A DNA stretch of 64,000 bases. Source: M2408 sp040386975. GTDB lineage: Bacteria > Bacteroidota > Bacteroidia > Flavobacteriales_D > Crocinitomicaceae. A program made the position numbers and the translations under genes. Numbering within the stretch: the stretch's first letter is position 1; each line of letters starts with the position of its first letter. Below the pieces are notes generated by a model. The model ran no database searches. It was not told where the DNA came from and saw only the letters and a program-made list of their open reading frames with translations. Of the stretch, positions 41,162 to 50,241 are shown one piece after another. The stretch covers positions 124,001-188,000 of the forward strand of contig JAZKEO010000011.1 of NCBI GenBank assembly GCA_040386975.1. Direction: 5' to 3'.

Positions 41162-43861
41162 CTAACGCAACAGTGAAACATGACCGACGAACTGCTCCTT
41201 TTTCTTTAAATGAGTCGTAATGAAAATCTTATAGTTGTAGACGCCTATTTGTGATTTCTCTCCCAGGTACATACCATTCCATCCGTACGAGAGGTCGTTG
41301 GATATAAAGATTAATTCACCCCATCGATTGAAAATCATCATTTCGAATTCTAGAATCCCAAAACCTTCCGCGTAAAAGATGTCATTCAAACCATTGCCAT
41401 CGGGAGTAAAGGAATTTGGAACATACAAATTCGAACTACAATCTAAGTTAACTTCCATTGAATCCGACCAAACCTCACATTGATTACCAATAGTCACAAA
41501 ATAAAGTCCGGACTCATAAACGGTCGTCATATTTACTATGTCGCCTGTTGACCAACTGATATCGGTTCCTGGTAAATAGGGTAATTGTAACGTGAAATTA
41601 TCCGCACATTTAACTGTGTCCGAAAGCACGTAATCTTCCATACTTGGGATTACTTCTAATTCATGGAAGTTGGTACTATTACATACACCATCATTCACAA
41701 GAAGTTGATAAAACCCAGTTTCGGATGCATATATACTCTGTGTTGTTTCTCCTGTATTCCAATAATAACTGACGTTATTTAAAACTGGCCCTTCAAACAA
41801 ATTTGAATCCCCTTCGCATACAAGTTGTTCTCCCAAAATTTCCCAATCAGGCACGGTTTGGACACTAATGATTGCAGTGTCAGCAAAGCTGCAATCATTG
41901 ATGTTATCGGCTTGGACAGTATATGTACCAGGTTGGTTAACTTGGATTGACTCGTTCGTTTCATTGGTGCTCCAGAGTATATTTGTAAAACCAGAGCCGA
42001 TATTCAGAATTATGTTTTCTGTTTCACAGATAAGTGTGTCATTTAATGACGCTTCTATCGGTTCATGTACTTCAACAATTAATGAATCACAAATGGGTAT
42101 AGCTCCACCATCTAATTGAAGATAATAGACGGTCGTTTGAGTTGGAGCAACGATAATCGTTTGTGTCGTTTCGCCGTTACTCCATAAATAGCTGAATGCG
42201 GTGTTAACTGATGAGAGTACGACGCTTTCACCAGGACAAATAGGTCCCAAAGTTCCAGAAATGTCGCAATTAATAATAACCAAATTAAGTTTGATTAATG
42301 AATCAACCTTACACCCATTGAGATCTTTTATGGACATAGTAACATCGTATACACCATTCAGATAGTCATGATTTACAGATACTCCATTACCTGATTGACC
42401 ATCACCAAAGTCCCAAATGATGTCATAACTTGGTATGTTAAATTTTGAGATAAATCCGAGTGATTCGCATGAACAAAGTGTATCGTCAAAAAACAATTGA
42501 TTGGTTGTGTCTTGTAAGTAGGCAATATCAAAATTGACATCTGTGTTATACGAATAAATCCCAGAGTTAAAACAATACGAAATTACATTGGCGTAACCAT
42601 ATACGTAGGCAGAAAATCCTCCTGCGCTAGTTAAATTGTGTGTGCTCCCATTGGATGGAATTGGAATTTTAGCAACGCGATTATTCCCAACGTTCTGAAA
42701 CAGCCCTGTAGGAATAGCCACTCCATCAAGTAGGATAGGAGTATTACCTGCATTGGGCGCGACAACGCTTACATAGCTATCGAAAGGGTTTGAGGTTGAT
42801 CCGCTATCAAACGAAAAAAATTCCCAATCCGTTAAATTTTGACCATTCGGTATTATCTGAGTAAAAAAAGGGTCACCCAATCCTTCAGAGCAATTTTGAC
42901 CTTTCGTGAATTGTCCAACGGCAATTGGAGAATTCGAAGTGATTGTCTGATCGCCCGTAAGCTCAAATTGTTGCCATTGGCCAGCATTTAAGTTAAATGG
43001 AAGTTGGCCTGATATGTTAACTGTTGTAGCATTATCACGTGCTGTAACCTTTAAATAATAAGTGTTTCTATTAACTGGTGCGGGGACACTGAAATCTGTG
43101 CCGAGTTGATCAATTGGCCACATTTGTTCCAGTAAATGATCGCATGAAGCACATGCAACACCGCCTACGAAGGAGCATAAATCTCCAGAGAATACAGCGA
43201 TTTTATGTTTGTAGCCCTGACTATTACATACTGCTTCGACGAATGAGCCACTTAGATCGTTTCCATTATGTTCTCCTCCGTTCGTCCAATAGGATTGTAC
43301 TTGATACGTTTGTCCGCGATTGAGTATAACAGTAATGGAGCCAGTTTGACCATTCGATAGCGTGCCTGTCAGGCTAACGTTTATCTCGGTATTGTCTTCA
43401 ATTGCAACGATTAAAATCTCTGGTGAACCCCAATCGGTGTTCGGAGGATCTAGGTAGGTTAAGGCCATATATTCATAACCCAATCCTCCAATAGGCATTA
43501 CACTAGAGGCGTCCTGACTACCTCCAGTTGTATTGTTGATAGAAACAAAGACAGGGTCATTACTTAAAAGTCGTACACCTTTATTTTCTAAAGACATATT
43601 TCCAGTAGCTTCAGCCAGATTAAAGGGAATAATAATTTCAATCGATGAATTCGCAGCTATAGTAAAGTTTTGCGTCCATCCCGCTAAAGGAACACTAATG
43701 GTACCGTTCGTTGCCTGAATACTACTCACTACTACACTTAACTGAGGCTGGAATTGATTTTCCATAAATCCAAACCAAAACTCTGTTCCACTCATGCCAT
43801 TTGATAATACGGTGTTTGAGGAAAAGCAAAGCAATAAAAGTAAAAATGAAAGTGCCCTCAT
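41162..43861 (-). CDS. Large surface protein with IgGFc-binding-like, PKD and gliding-motility C-terminal domains
   Basis: An 899-residue secreted protein. A signal peptide (about 1-20) precedes GTEFWFGFMEN, the start of an IgGFc-binding-type N-terminal domain that also includes EQMWPIDQLGTDFSVPAP and TYYLKVTARDNATTV. A PKD domain follows (about 480-540; WDFGDGQSGNGVSVNHDY), then several short Ig-like repeats of the type YLWSNGETTQTIIV. The last 80 residues are the gliding-motility-associated (CHU_C, type B) sorting domain: YVPNSFTPDGNGLNDIF, MIFNRWGELIF. T9SS should export and anchor it. I start at the ATG at 43861; an earlier TTG lies in the -7 element. Base composition is slightly richer in GC than its neighbours. 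Confidence 0.88.
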   Translation of the reverse strand: MRALSFLLLLLCFSSNTVLSNGMSGTEFWFGFMENQFQPQLSVVVSSIQATNGTISVPLAGWTQNFTIAANSSIEIIIPFNLAEATGNMSLENKGVRLLSNDPVFVSINNTTGGSQDASSVMPIGGLGYEYMALTYLDPPNTDWGSPEILIVAIEDNTEINVSLTGTLSNGQTGSITVILNRGQTYQVQSYWTNGGEHNGNDLSGSFVEAVCNSQGYKHKIAVFSGDLCSFVGGVACASCDHLLEQMWPIDQLGTDFSVPAPVNRNTYYLKVTARDNATTVNISGQLPFNLNAGQWQQFELTGDQTITSNSPIAVGQFTKGQNCSEGLGDPFFTQIIPNGQNLTDWEFFSFDSGSTSNPFDSYVSVVAPNAGNTPILLDGVAIPTGLFQNVGNNRVAKIPIPSNGSTHNLTSAGGFSAYVYGYANVISYCFNSGIYSYNTDVNFDIAYLQDTTNQLFFDDTLCSCESLGFISKFNIPSYDIIWDFGDGQSGNGVSVNHDYLNGVYDVTMSIKDLNGCKVDSLIKLNLVIINCDISGTLGPICPGESVVLSSVNTAFSYLWSNGETTQTIIVAPTQTTVYYLQLDGGAIPICDSLIVEVHEPIEASLNDTLICETENIILNIGSGFTNILWSTNETNESIQVNQPGTYTVQADNINDCSFADTAIISVQTVPDWEILGEQLVCEGDSNLFEGPVLNNVSYYWNTGETTQSIYASETGFYQLLVNDGVCNSTNFHELEVIPSMEDYVLSDTVKCADNFTLQLPYLPGTDISWSTGDIVNMTTVYESGLYFVTIGNQCEVWSDSMEVNLDCSSNLYVPNSFTPDGNGLNDIFYAEGFGILEFEMMIFNRWGELIFISNDLSYGWNGMYLGEKSQIGVYNYKIFITTHLKKKEQFVGHVSLLR

Positions 43862-43867
43862 ATTTCT

Positions 43868-43875
43868 CAAATATA
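43868..43875 (-). promoter_or_regulatory. -7 element (TATATTTG) that implies a leaderless mRNA for the large surface protein
   Basis: An exact TAnnTTTG match on the minus strand with six bases between its G and the ATG, the same spacing as rpoN. Confidence 0.58.
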
Positions 43876-43955
43876 GTATTATTTTTACAATTACCTTTTT
43901 TTGTCATTTCAATTCCTTCCTTTACAGGGCTTTGACGTCCATTTTTTCATAAAAA

Positions 43956-43986
43956 TTGACTTTTATCCGAATATAAAGTAAATTTG
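43956..43986 (+). promoter_or_regulatory. Full Bacteroidota-type promoter (TTG-N20-TAAATTTG)
   Basis: A -33 TTG (43956-43958) and a -7 TAAATTTG (43979-43986) stand exactly 20 bases apart, with a leader of about 25-30 bases before the DUF2911 gene. This is one of the two best-formed promoters in the window. Confidence 0.72.
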
Positions 43987-44016
43987 CATAAAATTAAAAA
44001 CTAAATAACTCATAAT

Positions 44017-44856
44017 ATGAATAAAATAGCATTTTTAGCAGCACTTTTGATTAGTGTTACAACTTCTTTCGGACAACAATTAAAAACTCCAGCGAAAAGC
44101 CCTTTTTGCAGTGTAAAACAAGCTGTTGGTTTGGCTGATGTAACGGTTGAATATTGTCGTCCAAGTAAAAGTGGTCGTGTTGTTTTTGGTGATGTAGTTC
44201 CTTTTGATAAAATTTGGAGAACTGGTGCAAATGCATCTACAAAAATTACTTTTGGTGAAGATGTAAAAGTAAACGGACAAGCTTTAAAAGCTGGAACGTA
44301 TGCACTTTACACTTTTCCAGGAAAAGAAGAATGGAAAATCGTTTTTAATAAAGATTTGACACTTTGGGGTGATGATGGCTACAACGATTCGTTAGATGCA
44401 GCTACAATTTTAGTTAAAACACAAAAATTAGCTGAAACGGTTGAAACATTTACGATTCAATTTTCAAACACAAAAACAACGCAACTTACAACTGATTTAA
44501 CATGGGAGAATACAAAAGTTTCTTTCGATATTACAGTTGAAATTGATGAAAAATTGACAAAAAACATCGAGGCAGCAATGTCTCAAGATAAAAGACCTTA
44601 CCATCAATCTGCTCAGTATTTTTATGACAACAAAAAAGATATGAAAAAAGCGCTTGAGTGGGCAACAAAAGCTTTTGAGATTAATCCAAATGCATACTGG
44701 TCAGCAGTTTTGAAAGCAAAAATTCAATTGGAATTAAAAGACACAAAAGGTGCAATTGCAACAGCAGAAACTGCAAAAAAATTAGCTGAGGCTGACGAAG
44801 ATGGATCTTACGTGAAACAAGCAGAAGAGATTATCAAACAAGCAAAAACGAAATAA
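44017..44856 (+). CDS. DUF2911-family secreted protein with C-terminal TPR-like region
   Basis: A 279-residue protein with a signal peptide (about 1-19, ending TSFGQ). The DUF2911 domain spans about 20-180: VTVEYCRPSKSGRVVFG, WRTGANASTKITF, LKAGTYALYTFPG. It is a beta-rich domain of unknown function found mainly in Bacteroidota. The C-terminal 90 residues are helical, with TPR-like pairs (ALEWATKAFEINPNAYW). It is probably periplasmic. It has a strong promoter, and repeat palindromes fill the gap before dut. Confidence 0.88.
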   Translation: MNKIAFLAALLISVTTSFGQQLKTPAKSPFCSVKQAVGLADVTVEYCRPSKSGRVVFGDVVPFDKIWRTGANASTKITFGEDVKVNGQALKAGTYALYTFPGKEEWKIVFNKDLTLWGDDGYNDSLDAATILVKTQKLAETVETFTIQFSNTKTTQLTTDLTWENTKVSFDITVEIDEKLTKNIEAAMSQDKRPYHQSAQYFYDNKKDMKKALEWATKAFEINPNAYWSAVLKAKIQLELKDTKGAIATAETAKKLAEADEDGSYVKQAEEIIKQAKTK

Positions 44857-44891
44857 TTAGCTAATTAACCAATTTGCTAATTAGCTAATTA
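44854..44891. repeat. Two copies of a 14-bp perfect palindrome (TAATTAGCTAATTA)
   Basis: Copies at 44854-44867 and 44878-44891 are 24 bases apart and cover almost the whole gap between the DUF2911 gene and dut. Related TTAGCTAATTGGC words recur before the thioesterase gene at 63.08 kb. Confidence 0.7.
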
Positions 44892-44897
44892 TACAAA

Positions 44898-45332
44898 ATG
44901 GAAGTAAAAATCATCAATAAATCAAAACACGAATTGCCGAAGTATGAAACTTCTGGTGCAGCAGGTTTGGATTTAAAAGCTAATATTTCTGAAACAATTG
45001 AACTAAAACCTTTGGAAAGAGTATTAGTTAAAACAGGTTTATTTTTAGAAATTCCTCAAGGTTTTGAAGCACAAGTTCGCCCAAGAAGCGGTTTGGCTTT
45101 TAAAAATGGAATAACTGTTTTAAATTCTCCAGGAACAGTTGATGCTGATTACCGCGGAGAAATTGGCGTGATTTTGGTTAATCTTTCCTCAGAAAATTTT
45201 CTGATAAATGATGGAGATAGAATTGCTCAATTGGTTTTTGCAGAAGTGAAACAAGCTCAATGGATTGAAACTGTCGAGTTAAATGAATCAGAAAGAGGTG
45301 CTGGTGGATTTGGAAGCACAGGAAAAAAGTAA
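44898..45332 (+). CDS. dut: dUTP diphosphatase
   Basis: This trimeric enzyme hydrolyses dUTP to dUMP and pyrophosphate, keeping uracil out of DNA. The 144 residues carry all five motifs: AAGLDLKA, RPRSGLA, the substrate-binding NSPGTVDADYRGE, GDRIAQLV and the C-terminal RGAGGFGSTG. It is complete and of normal length. It is followed at 25 bases by the nucleotidyltransferase gene, probably in one transcript with the envelope genes downstream. Confidence 0.98.
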   Translation: MEVKIINKSKHELPKYETSGAAGLDLKANISETIELKPLERVLVKTGLFLEIPQGFEAQVRPRSGLAFKNGITVLNSPGTVDADYRGEIGVILVNLSSENFLINDGDRIAQLVFAEVKQAQWIETVELNESERGAGGFGSTGKK

Positions 45333-45357
45333 GTTGATTTAAACGAATTTAGAATAT

Positions 45358-46365
45358 ATGAAAGTTATCATACCAATGGCAGGACGCGGAAGTAGATTGC
45401 GTCCTCATACTTTAACTTTGCCAAAACCATTGATTCCAGTTGGCGGAAAGCCAATTGTTCACCGTTTGGTAGAGGATATTGCTTCAGTTTGTTCGGAGCA
45501 AATTGAAGAAATTGGCTTTGTTATTGGAGATTTTGGTGCTGATGTTGAAAGAGAATTAATTGAAGTTGCCGAAAAATTGGGAGCTAAAGGTTCTATTTTT
45601 TATCAAACGGAAGCTTTGGGAACTGCACATGCTGTTTTGTGCGCGAAAGACTTATTGACGGGACCAGTTGTAGTTGCTTTTGCTGATACTTTATTTAAAG
45701 CTGATTTTAAAATCGACCCAAATGTAGATGGGATTTTGTGGGTAAAACAAATCGAAGATCCTTCGTCATTCGGTGTTGTAAAAATGAATGAAAGTGGCGA
45801 CATCGTTGATTTCGTTGAAAAACCTCAAACTTTTGTTTCTGACTTAGCTATGATTGGTGTTTACTATTTCAAAAGTGGTGAAGATTTGCACACAGAATTG
45901 GATTATTTAATTGATAACAAAGTCATTAAAAGTGGAGAATATCAACTTCCAGATGCTTTGAGAAGATTAACTGAAAAAGGAAAAAAATTCAAACCAGGAA
46001 AAGTTGACGAATGGTTGGATTGTGGAAACAAAGAAGTTACGGTTCACACAAATCAACGTGTCTTGGAATATGATTTAGAAAAAAATCTTCCCTTGGTGGA
46101 TAAATCATTAAAAATGACCGATACCATAATTATCCAACCTTGTTTTATTGGAGAAAATGTTGTGATTACAAATTCAATTATTGGACCACATGTTTCACTT
46201 GGTGATAATTCAAAAGTGGATAACAGTATTATAAAAAATAGTATATTGCAGAAAAATACAGAAATATTGAATGCTGTGATTCAGGATTCAATGGTTGGTA
46301 ATTTCGCAAAATTCAATGGAATAGCACGAGATATTAGTATGAGTGATTATTCTATCATCGATTAA
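45358..46365 (+). CDS. Sugar-phosphate nucleotidyltransferase with left-handed beta-helix tail
   Basis: A 335-residue enzyme. The N-terminal domain (about 1-230) begins with the pyrophosphorylase motif MAGRGSRLRPHT...PKPLIPVGGKP and has GTAHAVLCA and GVYYFKSGEDL. The C-terminal 80 residues are hexapeptide repeats (IIQPCFIGENVVITNSIIG) of the left-handed beta-helix type. This layout is shared by glucose-1-phosphate thymidylyltransferases and related enzymes; the nucleotide and sugar are not certain. It may feed nucleotide sugars to envelope polysaccharides. Confidence 0.9.
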   Translation: MKVIIPMAGRGSRLRPHTLTLPKPLIPVGGKPIVHRLVEDIASVCSEQIEEIGFVIGDFGADVERELIEVAEKLGAKGSIFYQTEALGTAHAVLCAKDLLTGPVVVAFADTLFKADFKIDPNVDGILWVKQIEDPSSFGVVKMNESGDIVDFVEKPQTFVSDLAMIGVYYFKSGEDLHTELDYLIDNKVIKSGEYQLPDALRRLTEKGKKFKPGKVDEWLDCGNKEVTVHTNQRVLEYDLEKNLPLVDKSLKMTDTIIIQPCFIGENVVITNSIIGPHVSLGDNSKVDNSIIKNSILQKNTEILNAVIQDSMVGNFAKFNGIARDISMSDYSIID

Positions 46366-46377
46366 TAAAATTAAAAA

Positions 46378-48096
46378 TTGACGCTTTTGAAAAATGTTTT
46401 CTATTTAATTTTAGTTCTTTTTATCGTTTCATGCGGAACGAAGAAAAAAACGGGCGAAACGACTTCTGCATTGTCAAAAGTTAACTATCCATATATAGAA
46501 AAATTTCACGAAGGTTTACGCTACAAACATAAAGGTCAATTTCCACAAGCAATTGCCGCTTTTGAAGGTTGTTTACTCGCAAATCCGAACGATGATGCTG
46601 TTTGTTATGCTTTGTCGGAATTGTATTTAGAAACAAAACAATTAGCAAAATCTAGTCTTCTAATTGAGCGCGCCGTTCAGTTAGATCCTAAAAATAAATG
46701 GTATTTGCAAGAATACGCTTACATGCTTTTTGAAGCGAAAAATTACAAAGAGGCCGCTAAATGTTTTAAAACCTTATCACAACTTGAACCAAACAATGTG
46801 GATTGGCTTTTCTCTTATGCTGAAGCCTTGATGCGTTCAAACGATATTTCTGGTTCGGTGAAAGTCTTGGATAAACTCGAAAACGAGATTGGAATGAATC
46901 CTGAGTTGAGTATCGAGAAGTTTAAACTTTACCGAAAAATCAAACAAGACGAAAAAGCGGTAAATGAAATCACAAAATGTTTGCTTGAATTTCCAAGTGA
47001 TGCTCAATTGTTAGCAAATTTAGTCGATTATTATTTTGAGAAAAAAGAAGACGAAAAAGCTTTTTCTTATTTGATTAAACTTGCTGATGCACAACCAAAT
47101 AACGGAAATGCTCACATGGCTTTGGCTCAATTTTATGACAAAAAAGGTGACAAGAAAAAATCATATCAAGAATTAATCAAAGCTTTTGCTTGTGATGATG
47201 TGGTTTTGGACATGAAAGTAAAAATTCTTTTGAGCATGTTTGAATCACAGTTCAAATTGGACCCTGAAATGATGGAATTAGCAAATATTTTGGTGAATAA
47301 ATATCCAAATGATGCTCGTGTTTTTACAGTTCGTGGAGACTTTAATTTAAAAGAACAAAAGGAAAAAGAAGCTTTATTTGATTTCAAAGAAGCAATAAAA
47401 TTAGATCAAACAAAATTTGCAATTTGGGAACAAGTTTTAATCATGGAATATCAAGCCCAAGATTACAAGAGTTTGTACTTGGACTCTAAAAAATGTTTGG
47501 AGTATTTTCCTGCAATAGCAAAAGTGTATTTGTTTTTTGGACTTTCAGCTAATCAAGAAAAAAAATACGATGAAGCGATTGAAAAACTAATCGTTGGAGA
47601 AGAATTAATCGTTAATGACAATGTTTTAAAAGGTGAAATGTTAGCCCAAAAAGGTGATGCATATTTTGCTTTAAAGAAAATCAAAGAAGGAAAAGAAGCT
47701 TACGAAAAAGCATTGAAATTAGACGATAAAAATATTCTTTATAAAAATAACTACGCCTACCGTTTGGCTTTAGCAAATACTGAATTAGATAAAGCAGAAT
47801 CTTTGATAAAACAAGTGATTGAAGTTTCTCCAAATGAATCTCATTTCTTAGATACTTATGGTTGGGTTTTATTCCAAAAAGGAAAATACGAAGAAGCCTT
47901 AACTCAATTCAAATTAGCTTTGGTTAAAAGTCCAAAAGACAAACATTTACTTGAACATCAAGGCGATGCACTTTTTAAGTTAGGAAAAACTAACGAAGCA
48001 GTAGTTTTATGGATTTTGGCAAAAGAATTGGGTTCAACGAACTTAAAATTAAATGATAAAATTGAAAAAAAAGCATATTATGATCCGCAGTATTAA
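46378..48096 (+). CDS. TPR-repeat lipoprotein
   Basis: A 572-residue protein with a lipoprotein signal peptide ending FIVSC, followed by TPR repeats over most of the length (for example NDDAVCYALSELYLETKQL, SHFLDTYGWVLFQKGKYEE). The start is non-ATG: TTG at 46378, or a second TTG at 46387 that would give MKNVFYLIL. It is probably anchored to the inner leaflet of the outer membrane and scaffolds an envelope complex. It is followed by a DUF4292 lipoprotein and an EnvC-like protein, with overlapping starts, a gene order I associate with Bacteroidota. Confidence 0.88.
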   Translation: MTLLKNVFYLILVLFIVSCGTKKKTGETTSALSKVNYPYIEKFHEGLRYKHKGQFPQAIAAFEGCLLANPNDDAVCYALSELYLETKQLAKSSLLIERAVQLDPKNKWYLQEYAYMLFEAKNYKEAAKCFKTLSQLEPNNVDWLFSYAEALMRSNDISGSVKVLDKLENEIGMNPELSIEKFKLYRKIKQDEKAVNEITKCLLEFPSDAQLLANLVDYYFEKKEDEKAFSYLIKLADAQPNNGNAHMALAQFYDKKGDKKKSYQELIKAFACDDVVLDMKVKILLSMFESQFKLDPEMMELANILVNKYPNDARVFTVRGDFNLKEQKEKEALFDFKEAIKLDQTKFAIWEQVLIMEYQAQDYKSLYLDSKKCLEYFPAIAKVYLFFGLSANQEKKYDEAIEKLIVGEELIVNDNVLKGEMLAQKGDAYFALKKIKEGKEAYEKALKLDDKNILYKNNYAYRLALANTELDKAESLIKQVIEVSPNESHFLDTYGWVLFQKGKYEEALTQFKLALVKSPKDKHLLEHQGDALFKLGKTNEAVVLWILAKELGSTNLKLNDKIEKKAYYDPQY

Positions 48097-48895
48097 AATA
48101 GCATTTTTTGCGGGATTTTTCTCATTATTGCTTTTTTCTTGTTCAAAAAAAGTAGTTGGTGAGTTGGTAAAAGTTGACCGTAAAAAAACGAGTGAATTAG
48201 TTTTTGTTTTAGATAGTCTGAGTGTATTAAAACCATCCACTTTCTATACCAAAATTTCGACAAAATACCGCGATACGACTCAAAACATTTCTTTCAAGAC
48301 TTCTATTCGCATGGTGAAAGATAGCGCGATAAACGCTTTAATTACCTACGCTTCTTTACCAATTTACAATTCGATTTTGACACCAGATAGTTTGGTGATG
48401 TTGAACAAAAGAGCAAAATGTTTTACAAAAACGAAATTAAATTACATCAAAGAAAATTTTGGAATTGCTTTCGATTATAAAAATGTAGAAGAATTGTTAC
48501 TTGGAATGCCTTTGGCTTATGACAACGACCAAAAATATTTTCAAATTCACGATCAGCACAACTACATCATTTCTTCGCATCGCAAAAGAGAAATCAAGCG
48601 TTCAGACAAAAAAGAAAAAATGCAAGATGATGTAATTATCAAGTATTATTTATCAAATGATTTAAAGAGTTTGAATAAACTTGAAGTTGAAAGTATTGCT
48701 GATTCAGCAAAAATTGAAATGAACTTTATTAGCCGACAAATGGTTGATAATTACAATGCTCCAAATGAAGTTTTTATCAAAGTTTATACGCCAAGAAATG
48801 TTATTGAGATTGAAATGAATTACGATAAAGTTGAAATAAATGTACCACAACAACTTTTTTTAGTTATACCAGAAGGATATGAAGCTTGTGAGTAA
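48080..48895 (+). CDS. DUF4292-family lipoprotein
   Basis: A 271-residue protein with a lipobox LLFSC (Cys21 from this start). The DUF4292 domain includes RDTTQNISFKTSIRMVKDS, INALITYASLPIYNSILTPDS and a C-terminal ending NVPQQLFLVIPEGYE. The fold is thought to resemble LolB/LolA-type lipoprotein carriers, which fits an envelope role. The ATG at 48080 overlaps the end of the TPR gene by 17 bases and gives a good signal peptide; an earlier ATG (48053) would add KLKKKH before it. The next gene overlaps its end by 17 bases. Confidence 0.9.
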   Translation: MIRSIKIAFFAGFFSLLLFSCSKKVVGELVKVDRKKTSELVFVLDSLSVLKPSTFYTKISTKYRDTTQNISFKTSIRMVKDSAINALITYASLPIYNSILTPDSLVMLNKRAKCFTKTKLNYIKENFGIAFDYKNVEELLLGMPLAYDNDQKYFQIHDQHNYIISSHRKREIKRSDKKEKMQDDVIIKYYLSNDLKSLNKLEVESIADSAKIEMNFISRQMVDNYNAPNEVFIKVYTPRNVIEIEMNYDKVEINVPQQLFLVIPEGYEACE

Positions 48896-50180
48896 ATATA
48901 TATTGATTTTTTTGTTTTGTTTAACGAGTATTTTTACATTTTCACAAAAAAGTACGGACAAACTAAAAAAAGAGCAGGAGCGACTTGAGAAAAACATTTC
49001 AAGTACGAAGAATTTATTGGACAAAACTAAAATCAATACGGAAGCGACTCTAAACGAGCTTAAATTAATTGATAATCAAGTAAAATACCGTGAAGAATTG
49101 TTGTTGAATTTTGACAATCAAATTCGTGGAACGGAACTCAAAATCGAACAAAAAAATAATCAAATTGAAGATTTGCAAACAAAATTGATGCAGCTTCAAA
49201 AACAGTATAAAAAATTGTTCATTTACGCCTACAAAAAGCGAAGTAAAGAAGCAAAAATGATGTATATTTTTTCTTCAAACTCCTATTACGAAGCTTTAAA
49301 AAGAAAAAAATATTTAGAAAAAATTGCTGAAATTCAACGTAAGCAACGTTTAATCATTCTTCAAAGTAAAAAGTTAATTGCCAAAGAAAAAAATGCTTTG
49401 GTTCAAGAAAAATCGTACAAAGAAAAAATTGCCGACGAAAAAAGAATCGAGAAACAAGAGATTCTAAAAGATAAAGAAGTTCAGACAAAAACCTTAGTTA
49501 AACTCAAAAATGAAGAGCAGAAATTAGTCGCTCAAATTCAAAAAGACGAAGCCAAAAAAAATAAAATCAAGGGACAAATTGATTCAGCGATTGCCAATGA
49601 ATTAGCGGCTTTAGAAAAGAAGAATAAAAAGAAATACGCTGAAACAAAATCTAATACTGGAACTAAAAAACCAAAAACACCAACTGGAACGAACAAGCCA
49701 AAAACTCCTGAGAAAACAACTCCAGTTTTAACAGAACCAAAAGAAGTAGCTTTAAATCAAAGTTTTGAAACAAATAAAGGACGTTTGCCTTGGCCAGTTT
49801 CTAGTGGTTCGATTACTGAAAGTTACGGTAAAAATGCACATCCAACTGTTCCAAATGTTTTCACAAACAACAACGGAATCGATATCAGTGCTACAAAAGG
49901 TGCTCAAGTGCGTGCAGTTTATGATGGAGAAGTTTCTAGTGTTTTATCTATTCCAGGAGCTGGAAAAGTAGTAATTATCAAACATGGAAATTACCGTACC
50001 GTTTACAGTAATTTACAAGATTCTTACGTTACTGTTGGTTCAAAAATTTCTACCAAACAAGCAATTGGTTCACTCATGATTCAAGATGGCGAATCGCTTT
50101 CGATTGCGCATTTTGAAATTCACCAAGTGGTAGGAAATAGCGTTACCAGAATGAATCCAAGTTTGTGGATTACAAGATAA
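48879..50180 (+). CDS. EnvC-like murein hydrolase activator with degenerate LytM domain
   Basis: A 433-residue protein. A signal peptide (about 1-22) is followed by a long coiled coil (about 25-255) with an EnvC-type start, a low-complexity linker (KPKTPTG repeats, about 260-290) and a C-terminal LytM/M23 fold (about 300-433). The zinc ligands of active M23 enzymes are lost: the HxxxD position has Asn331 with Asp335, and the HxH position reads Ile409-Ala-His411. This matches EnvC, which activates amidases in cell division and does not cut peptidoglycan itself. It overlaps the DUF4292 gene and ends the envelope run. Confidence 0.93.
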   Translation: MKLVSKYILIFLFCLTSIFTFSQKSTDKLKKEQERLEKNISSTKNLLDKTKINTEATLNELKLIDNQVKYREELLLNFDNQIRGTELKIEQKNNQIEDLQTKLMQLQKQYKKLFIYAYKKRSKEAKMMYIFSSNSYYEALKRKKYLEKIAEIQRKQRLIILQSKKLIAKEKNALVQEKSYKEKIADEKRIEKQEILKDKEVQTKTLVKLKNEEQKLVAQIQKDEAKKNKIKGQIDSAIANELAALEKKNKKKYAETKSNTGTKKPKTPTGTNKPKTPEKTTPVLTEPKEVALNQSFETNKGRLPWPVSSGSITESYGKNAHPTVPNVFTNNNGIDISATKGAQVRAVYDGEVSSVLSIPGAGKVVIIKHGNYRTVYSNLQDSYVTVGSKISTKQAIGSLMIQDGESLSIAHFEIHQVVGNSVTRMNPSLWITR

Positions 50181-50225
50181 TTAAAATCTAAATTTGATTT
50201 TTTTAGTTTCCAGCAAACAAAATCG

Positions 50226-50233
50226 TATTTTTG
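50226..50233 (+). promoter_or_regulatory. -7 element (TATTTTTG), nearly leaderless, for the radical SAM gene
   Basis: A TAnnTTTG match with eight bases between its G and the ATG. The leader would be only a few bases. Confidence 0.5.
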
Positions 50234-50241
50234 TATAGAAT

